DNA of 10,605 bases from JACRPZ01 sp040758255 (lineage in GTDB: Bacteria > Nitrospirota > Thermodesulfovibrionia > UBA6902): NCBI GenBank assembly GCA_040758255.1, contig JBFLVX010000082.1:1-10605 (forward strand). Direction: 5' to 3'. The notes under the pieces are model-generated. The model searched no databases. It had not been told where the DNA came from and saw only the letters and a list, made by a program, of their open reading frames with translations. Below are positions 7,621-10,605 of the stretch, one piece after another; the first letter of the stretch is position 1, and each line of letters begins with the position of its first letter. The position numbers and the translations under genes are program-made.

Positions 7621-7638
7621 ACACAGTATCCACTGTGT
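7621..7638. repeat. Perfect 18-bp palindromic element in the operon leader
   Basis: On the minus strand ACACAGTGGATACTGTGT has two perfect 7-bp arms around a GGAT loop. It sits between the predicted transcription start (about 7651) and the ribosome site, so it could be an operator, or a hairpin in the 5' leader. Outside it, TGCG and CGCA on the two sides could extend the stem past a bulge of five bases. On the plus strand it is followed by T bases, but no gene there ends at it. Confidence 0.6.
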
Positions 7639-7661
7639 TTTTCCGCATTTAAAAACGATAA

Positions 7662-7677
7662 AGCAATTGCTGTGCCA
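7662..7677 (-). promoter_or_regulatory. Sigma-54 (RpoN) promoter of the four-gene operon
   Basis: The minus strand reads TGGCACAGCAATTGCT, matching the RpoN consensus TGGCAC-N5-TTGCW at every fixed position except the weakly conserved G. The GG of the -24 box (7676-7675) and the GC of the -12 box (7664-7663) are ten bases apart, the spacing RpoN requires. Transcription would start near 7651, leaving a leader of about 70 bases to the SpeD-like ATG. The divergent neighbour encodes a sigma-54 activator with the GAFTGA motif, as expected for such a promoter. Confidence 0.85.
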
Positions 7678-7901
7678 AACCGGCAGCGCATGGTAATATC
7701 TTGAATTAACTAAGAAATAAAGCTGCGAGGCCTGAAAATCAATATTTAACAGGCTCTAAAACGGCATTTCCATTCTTCTTTGAATATTTTTTTGCAATAA
7801 TTTGCTAATTTAATATCAGCGTACGGTAATTCTATTCTTCTTATTTTGAACTGAGATCATTCCTGAGACTTTGTTTTCGGTAAATGAAAGCCGTTTTGGT
7901 T

Positions 7902-7907
7902 TATAAT
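7902..7907 (+). promoter_or_regulatory. Possible -10 box of the activator gene
   Basis: A perfect TATAAT lies 35 bases before the ATG of the activator gene, a suitable distance for a sigma-70 -10 box. No good -35 box is found 16-18 bases upstream, so the promoter would be weak or activator-dependent. One copy of the AAWGCCGTTTTRG repeat (7887-7899) ends just before it and could allow autoregulation. Confidence 0.4.
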
Positions 7908-7930
7908 ATTTTGTCACTTCTACTAAATTA

Positions 7931-7936
7931 AGGAGG
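7931..7936 (+). promoter_or_regulatory. Ribosome binding site AGGAGG of the activator gene
   Basis: A perfect AGGAGG six bases before the ATG at 7943; it fixes the start of the activator gene. Confidence 0.8.
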
Positions 7937-7942
7937 CAGGCC

Positions 7943-9358
7943 ATGTTAGTAAGATTAATCTTCGCAATTAAAAAGAAGGAGACGCAGAGTTATCTTGAGC
8001 AGGAATTCTCCCTCTCGGATGTAAGGGTTGAAAGCTACGGCCAGGCAAAAAACGCATGGCAGAAGGTAGTGCAGAGCTGCGGGGATGTCATTGTTGTGAG
8101 CAAATCTCTCATACCGCCGCCTATAGAATCCGGCATTGCCATGCTCAATAATCTGCCGGAAAATCCAACGACCGTTATCCTCACCAGCACCGATTCTTCG
8201 GAAGAGCAGGCACAGTTGTTTGCCGCAGGAGCGGATGTTGTTCTCTATGCCGGAACTTCTAAAAAGAATCTCTTTGAAGCCATCGCGGCAACTGTGGAGT
8301 CCAGGCGGCAGCTCAGTCAATTGCGGTTCAACCGGAAAACGCGCGTGCAGCCGAAAATTAACGATTTCGTATCTGAAAGCGAGACCATGCGTATATTTAT
8401 GGATGAGGTCAGGCAGGTGGCTCCGAGCGATTCCGTTCTGTTAATACTCGGGGAAACCGGGGTCGGCAAGGAGCATCTTGCAAAGGCCATACATGCCGAA
8501 AGCCCGCGCTCTGCCGCGCCGTTCATTACAGTCAATGCCGCCGCACTGCCCGAACAGCTTCTTGAAAGCGAACTCTTCGGGCATACGCAGGGGGCTTTTA
8601 CCGGAGCAATCAGATCCCGCAGGGGCGCCTTTGAAATAGCTCATGGAGGGACAATATTTCTTGATGAGATAGGCGAGATGCCGCTGCATCTTCAAAGTAA
8701 ACTGCTCAGGGTGCTGCAGGATTATGAAGTCAACCCGGTCGGCAGCGAAAAACCCATATGGGTTGATGTGAGGGTGATTGCCGCTACCAACCGTGACCTT
8801 GAACAGGAGGTAGCAAACGGCAACTTCCGTAAGGATCTATATTATCGTTTGAGCGTTGTAACACTGAAGATCCCTCCCCTCAACCAGCGTATTGAAGATA
8901 TTCCAGCCCTGGCCCGTTATTACATTAATTATTTCCGGCACAAGATCGGACGCGAGGTTCTCAGCATATCCGACCCTGCTATTGAAGTCCTCAGGCAGTA
9001 TTCATGGCCCGGAAACGTTCGGGAGCTGATGAATGTGATTGAGAGGGCCATCCTGCTTTGCAAGACTGATGAGATCACCCAGCAAGACCTGCCTGATGTA
9101 TTCCGGCACGGGGTCAACCGGACTGAAAGGATGCCGGGAGATAATGAAGATATCTCCGCATGGAAAGGGAAGACCCTTCCTGAGATACAGCAGGAAGTAT
9201 TCGAAAAAGTAGAGCGGTTATATCTCCAGATGGTGCTGAAAGAGACAGGGGGCAGGGTCGGAAAAGCCGCGAAGATCGCCGGCATCCACCCCCGGAATTT
9301 CTACAACAAAATGCAGCGATTAAACGTGAAAAAAGAAGATTATAAAAAAGTCTCTTAG
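7943..9358 (+). CDS. NtrC-family sigma-54 transcription activator with degenerate receiver domain
   Basis: A 471-residue sigma-54 activator in the usual three-domain order. Residues 1-120 have the pattern of a response-regulator receiver, but the phosphorylation residues are gone: the acidic pair near residue 9 reads AIK, the phosphate-accepting position after DVIVV is Ser53, and the conserved Lys position reads Ala103 (VLYAGT). It is therefore probably not controlled by a histidine kinase. The AAA+ domain is complete: Walker A GETGVGKE (170-177), the sigma-54 contact loop GAFTGA (217-222), Walker B GGTIFLDEIGEMP (235-247), the sensor I/Arg-finger region AATNRDLEQ and FRKDLYYRLSV, and WPGNVREL (355-362). 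A Fis-type helix-turn-helix lies at about 431-462 (LKETGGRVGKAAKIAGIHP). It stands divergent to an operon with a sigma-54 promoter, so it is the likely activator of that operon. What it senses is unknown. Confidence 0.93.
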   Translation: MLVRLIFAIKKKETQSYLEQEFSLSDVRVESYGQAKNAWQKVVQSCGDVIVVSKSLIPPPIESGIAMLNNLPENPTTVILTSTDSSEEQAQLFAAGADVVLYAGTSKKNLFEAIAATVESRRQLSQLRFNRKTRVQPKINDFVSESETMRIFMDEVRQVAPSDSVLLILGETGVGKEHLAKAIHAESPRSAAPFITVNAAALPEQLLESELFGHTQGAFTGAIRSRRGAFEIAHGGTIFLDEIGEMPLHLQSKLLRVLQDYEVNPVGSEKPIWVDVRVIAATNRDLEQEVANGNFRKDLYYRLSVVTLKIPPLNQRIEDIPALARYYINYFRHKIGREVLSISDPAIEVLRQYSWPGNVRELMNVIERAILLCKTDEITQQDLPDVFRHGVNRTERMPGDNEDISAWKGKTLPEIQQEVFEKVERLYLQMVLKETGGRVGKAAKIAGIHPRNFYNKMQRLNVKKEDYKKVS

Positions 9359-9389
9359 GAAATTGCACAGGTAAATGCAAACTTCACTA

Positions 9390-10605
9390 TCACCCAAGTC
9401 GCTTTTTGAATTCCTGAAGCTGCTTCTTAAGTCTTTCCGGTAAACGATTACCGAATTTGGAGAAGTGATTCTCCATATCAGGGATCTCAGCCTTCCATTC
9501 ATCCGTCTCTATTCTCAGCAGTTCTCCCATGTCATCAGCGGATATATTTAAACCGCTGAGATCAATATCCCCTTCATTCGGCAATAAACCAATGGGGGTT
9601 TTTCTCGCTCCAGCCTTGCCGTCAATGCGCTCACACATCCACTTCAGCACGCGGCTGTTGTCGCTGAACCCGGGCCAGAGGAATTTGCCGTCTTCGCTCT
9701 TTCTGAACCAGTTTACATAAAAGACCCTCGGGGCTTTATCCCCAAGCCTGTCACCCATATCAAGCCAGTGCTGAAAATAGTCTCCCATATTGTAACCGCA
9801 GAAAGGCGTCATGGCAAAAGGATCCCGCCTCAGGTTGCCGACTGCGCCTATATTTGCGGCGGTTGTTTCAGAGGCTGCTGTGGAGCCTAAAAAGACGCCA
9901 TGCTCCCAGTCGTATGCCTCATATACCAGAGGCACAACATTGCTGCGCCTGCCTCCGAATATGAAGATGTCAATTGGTACGCCTTCCGGCTTTTCCCAGT
10001 CTTTGCAAATTACAGGGCACTGCGATGCCGGAGCGGTAAAGCGCGCATTAGCATGGGCTGCGTCTTCGGTGCTCTCGGGTGTCCAGTCACGGCCTTTCCA
10101 GTCAATGGCGTGAACAGGCTCATCGCCGTCCATCCCCTCCCACCATACATCACCATCATCAGTAAGCGCGCAGTTCGTGAATATAACGTTCTCCTTTAAT
10201 GTATCCATCGCCATGGGGTTTGTGCTGTATGAAGTGCCTGGGGCAACTCCGAAGAAACCATTTTCAGGATTAATGGCGTAAAGCCGTCCGTCACTCCCTA
10301 TCTTCATCCATGCAATATCATCTCCGATGCACTCGCATTTCCAGCCGGGGATTGAAGGCTGCATCATTGCCAGGTTTGTCTTGCCGCATGCAGACGGAAA
10401 GGCGGCTGCGATGTGGTATTGCTTACCTTCGGGATTTGTAAGGCGAAGGATCAGCATATGCTCTGCCATCCAGCCTTCACGCTTCGCCACAGCAGAGGCT
10501 ATGCGAAGCGCCAGACATTTCTTGCCTAACAAAGCATTGCCGCCATAGCCTGAACCATAAGACCAGATGAGTCTCTCTTCAGGGAAATGGCTGATATATT
10601 TCTTA
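9390..10605 (-). CDS. pckG: Phosphoenolpyruvate carboxykinase, GTP type (partial, C-terminal part)
   Basis: The last 404 residues of GTP-dependent PEP carboxykinase, the gluconeogenic enzyme that turns oxaloacetate plus GTP into phosphoenolpyruvate, GDP and CO2; about 200 residues lie beyond the right edge. The reading frame stays open to the edge, starting KKYISHFPEERLIWSYGSGYGGN, so a TTG near 10532 is not the real start. Visible family signatures: the nucleotide-binding P-loop with the reactive cysteine FPSACGKTN (residues 69-77 of the visible part), the metal-binding GDDIAWM (94-100), GVAPGTSYSTNP, FGGRRSNVVPLVYEA, and FCGYNMGDYFQHW, all specific to the GTP-type family rather than the ATP-type PckA. 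The protein appears intact. It converges on the sigma-54 activator gene, with only 31 bases between the stop codons and no clear terminator there, so it is probably unrelated to the operon. Confidence 0.96.
   Translation of the reverse strand, partial: KKYISHFPEERLIWSYGSGYGGNALLGKKCLALRIASAVAKREGWMAEHMLILRLTNPEGKQYHIAAAFPSACGKTNLAMMQPSIPGWKCECIGDDIAWMKIGSDGRLYAINPENGFFGVAPGTSYSTNPMAMDTLKENVIFTNCALTDDGDVWWEGMDGDEPVHAIDWKGRDWTPESTEDAAHANARFTAPASQCPVICKDWEKPEGVPIDIFIFGGRRSNVVPLVYEAYDWEHGVFLGSTAASETTAANIGAVGNLRRDPFAMTPFCGYNMGDYFQHWLDMGDRLGDKAPRVFYVNWFRKSEDGKFLWPGFSDNSRVLKWMCERIDGKAGARKTPIGLLPNEGDIDLSGLNISADDMGELLRIETDEWKAEIPDMENHFSKFGNRLPERLKKQLQEFKKRLG

Larger units (their letters stand above)
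7581..7942. other. Intergenic control region between activator and operon
   Basis: These 362 bases hold no gene I can support. Besides the sigma-54 promoter, palindrome and ribosome sites listed separately, the part 7690-7930 is AT-rich. Candidate elements: an IHF-like site at 7737-7749 (WATCAANNNNTTR with one mismatch), two copies of AAWGCCGTTTTRG in opposite orientation (minus strand at 7768-7756, plus strand at 7887-7899), and a 9-bp direct repeat ATTCTTCTT (7772-7780 and 7834-7842). The order, distant sites, bend site, promoter, is that of sigma-54 promoters in general, but each single site is weak evidence. Confidence 0.5.

Noticed and set aside
7621..7642. Hairpin followed by T bases, terminator-like on the plus strand
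   Set aside because: No plus-strand gene ends before it; the same sequence is better explained as a palindrome in the minus-strand leader.
7581..7691. Upstream in-frame extension of the SpeD-like gene to a start at 7691
   Set aside because: It spans the sigma-54 promoter and the predicted transcription start, has no family similarity, and the AGGAGG lies inside it, in front of the ATG at 7580.
7851..7868. Direct repeat CTGAGA with a 12-base period
   Set aside because: Six bases repeated twice in a 250-base region is expected by chance; no further copies.
9363..9380. Small inverted repeat TTGCA/TGCAA between the activator and pckG stops
   Set aside because: The stem is only 5 bp with an 8-base loop and no T tail in either direction; too weak to call a terminator.
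10530..10532. TTG at 10532 as the start of the PEP carboxykinase gene
   Set aside because: The frame continues upstream to the window edge with conserved family sequence (SYGSGYGGN), so the gene is simply cut by the window.

Overview
The window is bacterial chromosomal DNA of moderate GC content, densely coded, with no RNA gene, insertion sequence, CRISPR array or phage gene that I could recognise. Gene content (sigma-54 activator of the NtrC type, GTP-dependent PEP carboxykinase, HAMP/PAS sensor protein) fits a free-living Gram-negative bacterium. The style of the PAS segment and the C/G-rich hairpin repeat remind me of Nitrospirota or deltaproteobacterial-type genomes, but this is an impression and not a proof.

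Region 1 (1-1958, minus strand): a PstS-like periplasmic binding protein with a near-consensus sigma-70 promoter, followed downstream by the N-terminal 288 residues of a membrane sensor protein (two membrane segments, HAMP, start of a PAS domain) that runs off the left edge. A C/G-rich hairpin lies between them. No phosphate permease genes are present.

Region 2 (1959-3625, plus strand): a two-gene unit of RNA-modification type enzymes, a class I SAM methyltransferase and a SpoU/TrmH-family methyltransferase, joined by a TGATG stop/start overlap. The second gene converges on the next operon so tightly that both stop codons lie within one TTAA.

Region 3 (3622-9358) is the most interesting part. 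Four minus-strand genes form a compact operon, in order of transcription: a small AdoMet-decarboxylase (SpeD)-fold protein, a FemAB/CelD-like GNAT acyltransferase, an ATP-grasp ligase, and a fold-type III PLP amino-acid decarboxylase. Upstream of the first gene is a textbook sigma-54 promoter (TGGCAC-N5-TTGCT), and immediately beyond it, divergently transcribed, is an NtrC-family sigma-54 activator whose receiver domain has lost its phosphorylation residues. The simplest reading is a dedicated regulator switching on an uncharacterised pathway that decarboxylates, acylates and ligates an amino acid or polyamine-like substrate. The leader holds an 18-bp palindrome, and the 362-bp intergenic region has an IHF-like site and a repeated element that may be activator sites.

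Region 4 (9390-10605, minus strand): the C-terminal two thirds of GTP-type phosphoenolpyruvate carboxykinase, running off the right edge and converging on the activator gene. Several starts in region 3 appear to be TTG or internal ATG codons; the evidence is given per gene.
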